From NCBI GenBank assembly GCA_963575745.1, contig CAUYUJ010011181.1, positions 283,271-347,270 of the forward strand: a stretch of 64,000 bases of DNA. The letters are read 5' to 3'. The translations under genes and the position numbers were made by a program. The stretch is from Prorocentrum cordatum. Lineage: Eukaryota > Sar > Dinophyceae > Prorocentrales > Prorocentraceae. Numbering within the stretch: the stretch's first letter is position 1; every line of letters starts with the position of its first letter. Below, one piece after another: positions 10,988-21,422 of this stretch. Below the pieces are notes generated by a model. It was not told where the DNA came from. It saw only the letters and a list, made by a program, of their open reading frames with translations, and searched no databases.

Positions 10988-12580
10988 CCCAACCATCCTG
11001 TGGTGCTGGGTCCTTGTTTTGAAGAGACAGCGCCCCTCGTTCCTCCTCGTGACACGTCTGGACATCGTTCCTTTGGTTGTGAACCACTGCCACAGCCAAC
11101 GAGTGAGGTCGAGATGACTGGTGGCGTCGTTCCTGAAGGTCTCCAGGCTATTCGCAGCTAGTTGTGAAGCAAGGCCTCGTGAGCATAGGCGAAACGACCT
11201 GGGATGAACTTGAGACTGGTGTGGGTGTACCGTGCTTGCTTGCTTTGGTCGTGCAAGCGACGGCCAGCTATACCTACACGATATGGGATGACTGCAGATC
11301 AAGTCTGTGGTTGCTGATCGGCGTCCACACCCCGCCAGGATGCCTGCGCATACTTCGGTGCAGGATTATGCTGAGCTTGGCATCCAGTCGATTTTTCACA
11401 TGGGCAATGGCTGGGCAAACCACCTCGCTCGAGGAGCTATGGATCACAAGCTGGCCAACCTTAATGAGGAGGTCTTCAAGATGGAGCTTGGACAGCATCG
11501 TTCGGCGGACAAGTACCCAACATAGGCCCTGCGTCGAAAACTCAAAACTGGTGGTTGGGAGCCTGAGGCAGAGTCCGTGAAAGTGGTCCATGATGCAACC
11601 CACGATTGTCGCGAAAGCGGTCCAGCTGCTGCTGGGCCCCGCTGCTGCCGGTTCAAGCTAGTACGTTGCTGGAGGTCCCCGCGAGTCCTGGCGTGAGCGG
11701 AGGCTGCCCACTGGCCACCGCCTCAACAACCCTCTCGCTGCTTTCTCGCTGCTGCGCGGCGTTTCACCCGCAGACGCCGGCCTGGCACCCTCGCACCCTC
11801 CCATCCCCTGTCTCTGCCCTCGGCATGCTTCTGTTTCGGCACGCCCCTTCACACATTGCGTGGCCCCATAGAGAGCTTCACCGAAGGCTCCAGTGGGAGG
11901 GTCCACACGCGTCTGCCCGACCCACTGCGGCACACACCTCACACGTTTCGTGGCTCCACAGGGAGCTCTACCAAAGGCGCCAGTGGCAGGGTCCATATGC
12001 GCCCGCCCGACAAATTTCGGCACACCCCTCACACATGTCGTGGCGCCATGGGGAGCTCCGCCCAAGGCTCTTCTGGGAGGGTCCGCATGCGTCCGCCCGA
12101 CTCACTTCAGTACACCTACCACACGCTTCGTGGCCTCATAAGGAGCTCCACCAATGGCGCCAATGGCAGGGTCTACATGCGTCCGCCCGACCCAGACACC
12201 CGTCACACGCTTCGTGCCCAAACACCCGTCACACGTTTCGTGGTCCGACGAGGAGCTCCACCGACGCCGCAAATGGCAAGGTCCACATGCGTCCTCCCAG
12301 CAATTCCGGCAAACCCCTCACAGGTTTCGCGGGCCAATAGGGAGCTCCACCGAAGGCCCCATTGGCAGGGTCCACATGCGTCCGCCCAACAAATTTCGGC
12401 ACAACCCTCACACGCTTCGTGGTCCCCTAGGGAGCTCGACCGAAGACCCCAGTGGCAGGGTCCACATGCGGCCACCTGACCCATGTCGGCACACCCATCA
12501 TACGTGTCGTGGCCCCATAGAGAGCTCCACCGAAGACGGCTCTCACAACTGTGCTACTCAGAAATGCATCTGGGTGGGCC
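10988..12580 (-). mobile_element. 90-bp-repeat element, copy A (reverse)
   Basis: Read on the minus strand, this copy has the same two ends as the copies at 19.6 and 32.5 kb. At 10988 the terminal CCCAACCAT is followed by the complement of the conserved GTCTCTTCAAAAC block. At 12530-12580 the other end appears, with GAGCTCCACCGAAGAC and a decayed GGGTGGGCCCTTCG. Between 11.84 and 12.54 kb it holds about eight ~90-bp units, and between 11.05 and 11.83 kb unique sequence that the other copies lack. It has no transposase and so is non-autonomous. Copy B at 13.8 kb has the same orientation. Confidence 0.75.
11340..11525 (+). pseudogene. Possible coding relic inside copy A
   Basis: The plus frame reads TSVQDYAELGIQSIFHMGNG and then about 35 more residues of protein-like composition before a TAG at 11523. 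It lies in the unique part of element copy A. No start, splice sites or family were recognised, so it may be captured exon sequence or chance. Confidence 0.25.
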
Positions 12581-12839
12581 CTTCGCGACGACAAGGCAAT
12601 ATTTCTGAGTGGATTACTCAGACATGCATAAGACGTCCACATGGATGGGTGAATTTATAAAGACATGCATCTGACATGCATACTCAGTAATCCAGAACGT
12701 CGACCTCCAGAAACGTCGACCCGCTCCCCGGGAACGGCTCTTCCCCCAAGAAGCCTGCGACGGCCCCGAGGCCCGGCCAGGGCCCCCCAGAGCCGAACAT
12801 TGAGGACGACCTCCCGTCGTGATTGTTCCATGACTCGAG

Positions 12840-13080
12840 TAAAGGCCTCCTAGATGGGTTCCGAGTGGATGGGGTCGAAGGATCGCGTCGCATCGCCAAT
12901 GCATCGCCGATGTATCGGCGATGCATCGGCGATGCGCTGGCGACGTTGGCGATGCACCAGCGACGTGGTTGTGGAAAACATCGGGGTCAGCACCGAGCCG
13001 CATCGCCTTTGCATCGGCGATGCGGCGCGAGCTCTCCTCAGAGGCCCCCATCTGCTCGGACCCCACCTGGGAGGCCTAGA
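12840..13080. repeat. Foldback repeat with inverted ends, best copy
   Basis: The left end GGCCTCCTAGATGGGTTCCG (12845) is matched in inverted orientation by CGGACCCCACCTGGGAGGCC, ending near 13077. The interior is dominated by GCATCGCCGATGTATCGGC- and CGATGCATCGGCGATGC-type palindromes. Inverted ends, no gene and several diverged relatives nearby (5.06, 8.06, 9.24 and 9.88 kb) fit a MITE-like foldback element. Confidence 0.65.
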
Positions 13081-13267
13081 ACTTTTTTTCCATACAAAGC
13101 ATCTTCTCGCAACCACACACAATCAATATATCCTCGGGTCTGCAATCGCCGGACTACAGACGCAAATGTAAAGAGAGGCTACGATCGATCATGTGTAGGC
13201 CTTGTATCCAAGTGCCGTCCTGTAAACCGTGCTGTGGGAATTTGCCTTAGAAAGGCGCGCCTGGTTC

Positions 13268-13291
13268 GGAAACACACACACACCCACACAC

Positions 13292-13371
<80 letters not shown>

Positions 13372-13392
13372 TCTGCGGAGGACGACGAGGCG

Positions 13393-13439
<47 letters not shown>

Positions 13440-13440
13440 A
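13268..13440. repeat. Compound microsatellite (CA)(TA)(GA)(CAG)
   Basis: A CA run at 13275-13293, a TA run to 13305, a GA run to about 13370, and 14 or so CAG triplets at 13396-13437. It supports no coding frame. Confidence 0.95.
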
Positions 13441-13809
13441 CTATCGAGGCGAGACGGCCGGGCTCCTCGGAAAGCCCGCGGGCCCGCTCGGTCGCGGCCC
13501 GCAGCTCGCCGTGGGCCCGGCCGAGCGCGAGGTCCAGCAGGGCACCGCCGTCGCGTGGGGCCTCGGGGGCGGTGCGGACCTCTTCCTTCCAGGGCCCCCC
13601 CCCCCCTGGAACCCCTCCAGAGGATCACGCCGAGAGGCTTCTGGCTCTGTGCGGCCTCCGGGGGGCCTCGCTGGGCCCCTGGGGCCGTCACCAAACGACC
13701 CCGGGATGAAACAGCTGTCCCAGGGAAGAGGTCCAGATCTATGGGGGGCCACGGCCACGTCCAGACCTGTGCGGCGCGAATCTCTTCCTCCTAAGACTGA
13801 TGAGTTTTT

Positions 13810-14836
13810 CCTAACCAGCCTGTGGTGTTGGGACCTCGTCTTGAGAGACAATGCCCCGCGTCGTCCACCTCCTCACCCCCTACTCCCTTCCTCCATCCCT
13901 CCATATTTGGCAGCCGATTGCACAACAATCACCACGCACGGGATGACACACATGCCCTCCGCATGTCCCTGTTTTGACACAGCCCTCGTATGTTTTATGG
14001 CCTCATAGGGGGCCCCACCGAAGGCCCCAATGACAATGGCCACATGCGTCCCCTAAGCCCATTTCGGCACCCATCACAGACACACTTAATGTCCCCGTGC
14101 GGAGCCCCACCGACGGCTCCAGCGGCAGTGTTCCCGTATGTCCCCCCTGCCCATTTCGGCACACCCCACACACGTTTCGTTGCCCTTCAAGGGGCCCCAC
14201 CGAAGGCCCCAGCTCGCCATCGCTCGGACGTCCATTCCCTGTGTTTGTTTCGGTTTCGTGCGTGGTTTTTCTGCCAAATGAACGAGGATCCTCCTCGATG
14301 GTCCTCGCCGAAGGAAAAATGCACACGTCCGAGCGATGCCAAGCCAGTGGCAGTGGCCACATGTGTCTCCCGAAACCAACTCCAGCATACCCCTCACACG
14401 ACGTTTAGGTGCCCTACAAGGGAGCCCCACCGAAGGCCCCACTGGCAGTGGCCACATGTGTCCCCGAAGCTACCCCAAAGCGCCCGCCAGACCCACTTCG
14501 GTACGCCTCTCACACTCCGTGGCCCCCATACGGGGATCCACCAAAGGCTCCAGTGCAAGTGTCCACATGCGCCAGCCCGACACATTTCGGAACATCCCCA
14601 CACGTTTCGTGGCCCCATAAGGTTCCCCAACAAGGGTCCCAACGGCAGTGACCACATTGCGCCCCTCCAGCCCATGTCAGTGGCCTCATATAGGGCTCCA
14701 CCGATGGCGCCAATGAGAATGCTCCCATGCGTAACCCTACCCGTTACGGCATACCTTAACACGCTGCGTGGCCCAATAGGGAGCTCCACCGAAGACGATG
14801 CTCACATTTGCGTCACTCACAACTGCACCTGTGGGG
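13810..14836 (-). mobile_element. 90-bp-repeat element, copy B (reverse, decayed)
   Basis: The end at 13810 (CCTAACCAGCCTGTGGTGTT, followed by GTCTTGAGAGACAATGCCCC) is a diverged version of the CCCAACCAT/GTCTCTTCAAAAC end. The other end, near 14770-14836, has GAGCTCCACCGAAGAC, CTCACAACTGCACC and GGGGCCCTTCG. In between are roughly nine strongly diverged ~90-bp units. It is older than copies C and D. Confidence 0.65.
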
Positions 14837-14984
14837 CCCTTCGTAAGGATTTTTTAGGGGGGGTGGAGAAGATGGGAGCGGACAGCGATGTACCACGACT
14901 CATGCAAAAAACCATTAGGCATCTGGCCGACGGGCTGCCCTGTGAACTGGCCGAAGCTCGGACCGCAAATACCCAGATGCTCCA

Positions 14985-15157
14985 AGATCCAAAAAGATGG
15001 GGCTCGTTGCATGGAGGTCTCAAAGATGGGGCCCAGCCGGAGATGATCTCAAGATGGGGCTCAGCAGGCGCCCTTGGAGATGGGGTGCAGAAATCGAAGA
15101 TGGGTCGCGGCTGGCTTCGAAAAGTGGGTCGCGGTTGAAGCAGAGATGGGGCGCAGA
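14985..15157 (+). repeat. Degenerate AAGATGGGGCGCAG repeat, left block
   Basis: Six or seven copies of AAGATGGGGC/AGATGGGTCGCGG words, 20-35 bp apart, ending in GATGGGGCGCAGAT at 15144-15157. The same 14 bases and the same degenerate repeat in the same orientation resume at 38893, on the far side of the 23.7-kb minus-strand gene block. Confidence 0.6.
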
Positions 15158-15169
15158 TGTTTCGCGAGG

Positions 15170-15262
15170 GTGGTCTGAAGTCGTTCAAACTTCAGACGCG
15201 TGCGTCTGAAGTTTTGGTGCGTATGACGTCGTGTGTCTGAAGTGTTGGTGCGTTTCACGTCT
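15170..15262. repeat. CTGAAGTTT motif cluster with perfect hairpin (left end of element 2)
   Basis: Four TCTGAAGT-type motifs in both orientations. 15187-15214 is a perfect inverted repeat: AAACTTCAGACGC, two bases, GCGTCTGAAGTTT. It matches in type the AACTTCAGGCAAACGTC array at 38.80-38.89 kb. Confidence 0.7.
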
Positions 15263-15594
15263 GGTTTGCTGCTTCATTCCTCCCCCAGCTCTTCCTTATC
15301 ATCCTTATTCCTTGTTTTTTGACGTCGGGAAGATCTCATGATTCATCATATCCCTTCTCTTCGTCATCATCCTTCTTCTTCTTCTTCAAGCCCCTGGGGC
15401 CAGGGACATTTCAGGGAACGTGAAGAACCCGCAGGGCGGAGGGCGCGGGCCAGGATCTAACAAGATCCCCGTGGATCCGCGAGGCCAACATCCAAGAGGG
15501 ACATATGGAAGGAAAGAGGGCGAGAGGGAAAGGGCAGACAACGAGCGACAAGGAGGGGGAGAGGGAGAGACGGAGGAGAGGGCGGAACAAAGCG

Positions 15595-15660
15595 GATGGA
15601 TGAGGAGGAGGAGGAGGAGGAGGAGGAGGAGGAGGAGGATAAGGAGGAAGTGGCGGCGGC
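15595..15660. repeat. (GAG)n tract
   Basis: A pure GAG/GGA triplet run inside 15.3-15.95 kb. That stretch otherwise shows no supportable gene and is a G-rich, A-poor spacer. Confidence 0.9.
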
Positions 15661-15989
15661 GGCATTGGGGGGAGGAGGAGAGGAGGACGCGTTTGCGTCT
15701 CCCGCCGCTGCGATGCGCCGACTGCGCACATCCTCGGCGCACATCCTCGGCGCTGTCCTGACGCGCCGAGAAAACACGTCACTCGGCGCAAGCTCGCGTT
15801 AGGTCGAAGGCCGCCTTGCCCCGAAACGGGGCAACCAGGCCGTCAGGCATCGTTGCTCATTCGTTGTTTGTGTTTGGGGGTGGGATGGGGGGGGGTGCCC
15901 CAAAAGGGGGCAGCTGTGGAGTGGGTGAGGGAGGGGGGCAATGGGCTCGGAGCATTACTAGTTTGGCGGAAGAACGAAGTTTTGCTTTT

Positions 15990-18900
15990 CTAATAACCGA
16001 TTCTCCAGCGCTCGCATAATTTCTTCGATAGTTCTAGCAAGGACGACCCCATCATAACACAACTCGCCACCTTACCTATATGGCGCATGAAATCCTCAGC
16101 TTGGTAACACCACAACATTCTACAATTGATGAAGCGAGTGCCCTGGGCAATGTGCCAGAAGTGGTGAAACTTATTTACAATTGACCATTTGAAGACATTA
16201 TTGGCTTTGGCCTCCGACGCCAAAGCACTGTAAAACACGAGCGTGCGCTCAGCGGCTGAAATACAATCTTGGTACTCCCGTTCCGAGAGGTACATCCCCG
16301 CCGATTCCGTGATCTTATAGAACGTGTTTAAATTTGCGATGCATGCGCTTCGCATTGAACGCATTGTCGTGTTGTCGTCGTACGTTGCCGCCAACTGCGC
16401 TGCAACTGGAATCAGTGCTCGCTGGGCGGCGGCCTTGGTTTTTGTAGTCATGACTGGATAATCTGAATGCGGGCTCTTTGTGTCCAAAAAAAAAATCAAC
16501 CCAAACTTTCCGCGCCCCTGTCCTACTTCCAGGGGACCAGGCCCTAAGACGCAAACCCTTTGTCGTGAAGTTACACATCGCCCAGCCCAAACGCCTACCC
16601 CGACCCCCTCGCCGCCGCCGCCACCAACGCCTGCTCCTCCATGGACGAAAAACTACAAAACTATGGATGCGGCACTCCAAAAAAAACAGCAATCCAAACG
16701 ATCCCAAATCAAACTGAACGGGCTCTGCGGAAGAGCGCCAGCTATTGAATGACAACTTATGGCCAGTGCTCCCTATGTCAACGTACACTTGCTTGATTTC
16801 TCTCCACAGCCTGCCAACAGCATCCGTCGCTCTACCCCCAATCTGCTCGTACACAATTTCGTAAAATGTGTTGCCCAAAATGTGCGATGTTACGCCTGAG
16901 TCGATTGTATGCATTGCGTCGGCTGCCATTGCGGCTGGACGCACGCCCCACACTTGGAACAGAGGGTGCGTAAAAACGTATTCTGTAGTACGCGGTCGGG
17001 TCATCCAGGGTGAACGGTCCTAAGAAACAATTTTCGAGAAGACGCCTGTGAAGCCCATCCCCCCCCCCCCTCCCCACATAAAAAAAACAAACATCAGGGA
17101 ATGGGTCGGGATGCCATGGGTTTTTTTTGTGTGTTGAGGCGTTGGTGGGGATGGGTTCGGGGAAAGGCGACCGACGTTTCTCGTTCCTTGGTCCTTGTTG
17201 AAATCGTTCCATGGGTTGTCACTTCTGTTTCCGTCACACACCCAGCACATGGAGACAGCATTGCTGGCAGGTGCCCCCAGATGATTTGAGTGGAACTCCA
17301 AGCCACCCTGGATCGCGTACACAAGCGCTCGATATGGCGCATCACCGTCGCACAGAAACTCGCCTGCACACTCTGCAAAGCGGGAAGTCGGATCGAATTC
17401 TTCGTCGTTCCAGCACGCCGCCCGCGCTGCGCAGGCCCAGGCCATGAGTGGTGCTGCTATTTGTCGGGGGACCCACGTCCGATACAACAACTGACATGGC
17501 CCAGGAAACCAGCTGTTCACCCCCAAGCATCGCCCGAACCAAACATGTTTAAACCGAATGGGGGGTGCTCGGGATTGGCGAGAACCCATTGCATCTCTGG
17601 TCGGGTGGCGGCCCTGAGCGAGGGCGTGTAAACTCCAACAAATAACTCGCCAAATGTCCAGCCACGTGTCCTTCCCCCCGTGCTTCTTGGCCTTGGCGGT
17701 TGCGCAATATGGCCACGCAGCTACGAGCAGCACCAGCTCTCTAGTCGAACCCCGCGCCAACAAACCAGTTACCGAGATCGTCATCATCGACTCGTTCGTC
17801 AATATCTCTCCTCCGTCGCCGTGTATACGTAACGGTATTGCATGCTTCTCGTGCTTGGGAATTTTCCAAACTGGGTGCCTATGAAGACGCGGGTCTGACC
17901 TGCGCGGGACCGAAATTGCCCCGTGAAAACCAAACGAATTCCAGAGCTCTGGGGCCACAAATACAACATAACGCTGGAGCTTGCCACGCGTTCACCTACC
18001 ATTGAGACCATGCGGGGCACACTTCTGGCAAACGCGATGCAAACGTTTGGCAAACTTTGTTCAAACTTCTGGGAAACCCCTGCCAAACTTCTGATAAACT
18101 TCTGGATGTCGCCTGGCAACATTCAGGCAAACTTCTGGCAAACTTCTGACAAACTTCTGATACCATCTGGAAACTTCTGGCAAACTTCTGACAAACTTCT
18201 GGCAAACTTCTGATCAACTTCTGGCAGACTTCTGCGTGGCAAACTTCTGGCAACGTCTGGCAATCGCCTGACATTTTTCTGGCGAACTTCTGACAGACTT
18301 ATGGCAAACGCCAGGCAAACTTCTGACAAACTTCTGAAAGGCTTCCTGTAAACTTCTGGCAAAGTTCTGATAAACCGAAGGTAACCCTGGCCCCTCTCTG
18401 GAATTCGTCTGGACATTCTCTGGGACGCGTGGCTGGGACAGGCGAGAAATTACGTTCGGCATGCCAAACCTGCTCGCGCCTGCCCAAAATTCTGGCAGCC
18501 GATCAACTCCGAACGTTTCTTGAAATTCAAGCCTATGCGAATGGAAGAGGCTGCTGAATATCTCATGCGGGAGTAGACAGTGACAATTGTGTTGTATCAG
18601 CTTCAGCGTGCTTGGCTCAATGCAGTTCACGGGAAACACAGCTGGCGGTGGCAACGATATGTCCTTTAAGAACTTACGCGTGAGGTCTCGGTGGATGTTT
18701 TGCTCATGCTCGCCCCAAGACCCCATGGCTGCGATTTCCGAAATTTCCTGGACATCCTGCATCCCATCGCGGTACGCCGCCAAACAATATCTATGCACTT
18801 CGGTGCCGTAGAGCCGGCCCCATGCCCAATCTTTCAGCAGCAGCGTGGAGAGAGAAGAAACAACTTTGCGCTCGTGCAATTGATGGCCAATGTCTGACTC

Positions 18901-18990
18901 AGCATCGCCGCCAGAGCTCGACTCGGAAGCAGAAAACTCAGGGTGCTTCTCGGGAGGCTCGAGGCGGCGCTTTGCACCTCGCCGCCCCAT
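15990..18990 (-). CDS. Transposase-like protein (DxMH type), five exons, ~608 aa
   Basis: Proposed CDS, minus strand: 18990-18470, 17899-17586, 17426-17176, 17019-16743 and 16453-15990 (TAG). Phases agree throughout, giving 608 residues. Four introns end in AG; donors are GT except a GC at 16742. Landmarks are D202 in an IHGDGG motif, a CxxC pair (C339, C342), D396 in ADAMHTIDSG, K549 in KFHHFWH, and E574 in QAEDFM. I recall this layout from a hugely expanded dinoflagellate family with IHGDDAG, DxMHTLDLG and EEDFxGKI motifs. The D-CxxC-DxxH-E order resembles EnSpm/CACTA DDE transposases, so a catalytic role is inference. Another in-frame ATG lies upstream at 19080. The first intron (570 nt) is filled with the 11-bp AAACTTCTGGC repeat. 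Confidence 0.75.
18045..18400 (+). repeat. 11-bp AAACTTCTGGC array inside an intron
   Basis: About 25 tandem or near-tandem copies of AAACTTCTGGC and variants (TGATA, TGACA, ACGTC). The array lies wholly inside intron 1 (17900-18469) of the transposase-like gene. The same unit occurs in two introns at 34.7 and 36.3-36.9 kb. Confidence 0.9.
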
Positions 18991-19618
18991 GCTTGGGCCA
19001 GCAATGGCTTCAACTGCAGATATGGGCCGAGTGGGGCCCCCTGGGCCCGAACACCACGTCGCGCCCCGATATTGTGACATTGTGGAATTTCATGATGGGC
19101 ATAAAACGCATTCGATGCGTTTCCGAAGTACACCGCATTGCAAACACAAAAACGCCGAGGCGATGGGGCTAACGAGAGGGGGTCGGGGGGGAGGGGGGGG
19201 GGAACCATCATTTCCACATTGCAAAGCTACCCCAATGCCTCGTTTATCGCGATCAATCTCCTAGAAGCCATTGCTCTGAGCGCTGAGGGCAAAAAAACTC
19301 GTCGGCACCCGTGCCCATCGAACATAGGCGAGCCCGCCCTCCACGGCCCCGTGCTACTCGAGTCTCAATGATCTTCGCGCCGACCGCGGGCGGGGTGCGT
19401 ATCGCATTGCGAGCTTCAACGCGCGAGGCGCGATTACCGTCGCGCCCCTGAGGATGACCAGAGAAAATTGGTGGGACAAGTAGCGTGGAACAAGTGGGCG
19501 GCGGGTCGCCTTCGCTCGATGCTTCGGATGGTGGCCAGCAGTTGGCTCTCGATGCTTTGGATGGTGGCTTTCGATGCTTTTGGATGGTTGCCACGCATCG
19601 GCAAGCGACGCCCCCCTC

Positions 19619-21173
19619 AAATTAGCCTGGCGAAGAACCCAACCATATGCAGTTGTGAGTAATGCTGGTGTGAGTACCGTCTTCGGTGGATCTCCCTATG
19701 GTGCCGCGAAACTTTTGAGGGGTGTGCCGAAACGAGTGCGGGGCATGCGGACCCTGCCACTGGGGCCTTCGGTGGAGCTCCTTATGGGGTCACGAAACGT
19801 GTGAGGGGTGCACCGAAGTTGGTGTGGGGGCGGCATGCGATTGCAGCCACTGGGGCCTTCGGTGGAGCTCCCTGTGGGGCCACGAAACGTGTGAGGGGTG
19901 TGCCGAAATTGGTGTGGGGGCGGCATGCGAACGCAGCCACTGGGGCCTTCGGTGGAGCTCCCTATGGTGCCACGAAACGTGTGAGGGGTGTGCCGAAATG
20001 GGTGTGGGGGCGCATGCGAACCCAGTCACTGGGGCCTTCAATGGAAATCCCCATGGGGCCACGAAACGTGTGAGGGATGTGCCGAAATGGGTGTTGGGGA
20101 GGCATACGAACCAGGCCACTGGGGCCTTCGGTGGAGCTCCCTATGGGGCCACGAAACGTGTGAGGGGTGTGCCGAAATGGGTGGTGGGGAGGCATGCGAA
20201 CCCTGCCACTGGGGCCTTCGGTGGAGCTCCCTATGGGGCCACGAAACGTGTGAGGGGTGTGCCGAAATGGGTGGTGGGGAGGCATGCGACCCTGCCACTG
20301 GGGCCTTCGGTGGAGCTCCCTATGGGGCCACGAAACGTGTGAGGGGTGTGCCGAAATGGGTGGTGGGGAGGCATGCGGACCCTGCCACTGGGGCCTTCGG
20401 TGGAGCTCCTTATGGGGCCACGAAACGTGTGAAGGGTGCGCCGAAATGGGTGGTGGGGAGGCTTGCGGACCCTGCCACTGGGGCCTTCGGTGGAGCTCCC
20501 TATGGGGCCACGAACGTGTGAGGGGTGTGCCGAAATGGGTGGTGGGGAGGCATGCGGACCCTGCCACTGGGGCCTTCGGTGGAGCTCCCTATGGGGCCAC
20601 GAAACGTGTGAGGGGTGTGCCGACATGGGTGGTGGGGAGGCATGCGGACCCTGCCACTGGGGCCTTCGGTGGAGCTCCCTATGGGGCCACGAAGCGTGTG
20701 AGGGGTGCGCCAAAATAGGTGGTGGGGGAGGCATGCGGGCCCTGCCACTGGGGCCTTCGGTGGAGCTCCCTATGGGGCCACGAAGCGTGTGAGGGGTGTG
20801 CCGAAATGGGTGGTGAGGAGGCATGCGGACCCTGCCACTGGGACCTTCGGTGGAGCTCCCTATGGGGCCACGAAACGTGTGAGGGGTGTGCCGAAATGGG
20901 TGGTGGGGAGGCATGCGGACCCTGCCACTGGGGCCTTCGGTGGAGCTCCCTATGGGGCCACGAAACGTGTGAGGGGTGTGCCGAAATGGGTGGTGGGGAG
21001 GCATGCGGACCCTGCCACTGGGGCCTTCGGTGGAGCTCCCTATGGGGCCACGAAACGTGTGAGGGGTGTGCCGAAATGGGCGGTGGGGAGGCATGCGGAC
21101 CCTGCCACTGGGGCCTTCGGTGGAGCTCCCTATGGGGCCACGAAACGTGTGAGGGGTGTGCCGAAATCGGTAG

Positions 21174-21216
<43 letters not shown>

Positions 21217-21217
21217 A

Positions 21218-21249
<32 letters not shown>

Positions 21250-21345
21250 AATGGGAGGAGGGAGGGGGGGGGGAGAAGGAGAAGAGGAACGCGGGGCACC
21301 GTCTCTTCAAAACGAGGACCCAACACCCCAGGATGGTTGGGAAAT
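19619..21345 (+). mobile_element. 90-bp-repeat element, copy C
   Basis: Conserved left end AAATTAGCCTGGCGAAG, then CCCAACCAT (19638-19646), TGCAGTTGTGAGTAATGCTG and CCGTCTTCGGTGGA. About 16 tandem ~90-bp units follow (20121, 20211, 20300, 20390 and so on), each with GGCCTTCGGTGGAGCTCC, GGGGCCACGAAACGTGTGAG and CCACTGG. Then come (GAT)n at 21174-21251, a G-rich stretch and the conserved right end with GTCTCTTCAAAACGAGGACC and ATGGTTGGG (21333-21341). The 9-bp CCCAACCAT/ATGGTTGGG pair is a perfect inverted repeat. Because 90 is divisible by 3, frames stay open through the array on both strands; none is a gene. It lies just downstream of the ten-exon gene. Confidence 0.85.
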
Positions 21346-21422
21346 ACTTACCAGATCGACCCAACTGCTGTGCCGAGGCGGGCCAGGCAGCGAGGGCCGA
21401 GGCGGGCCAGTCAGCGAGGCCA

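Noticed and set aside
19660-21180. Long proteins on both strands (for example 377 codons at 20231-21364)
   Set aside because: They are produced by a 90-bp tandem repeat that is a multiple of three; no start, splice or domain supports them.
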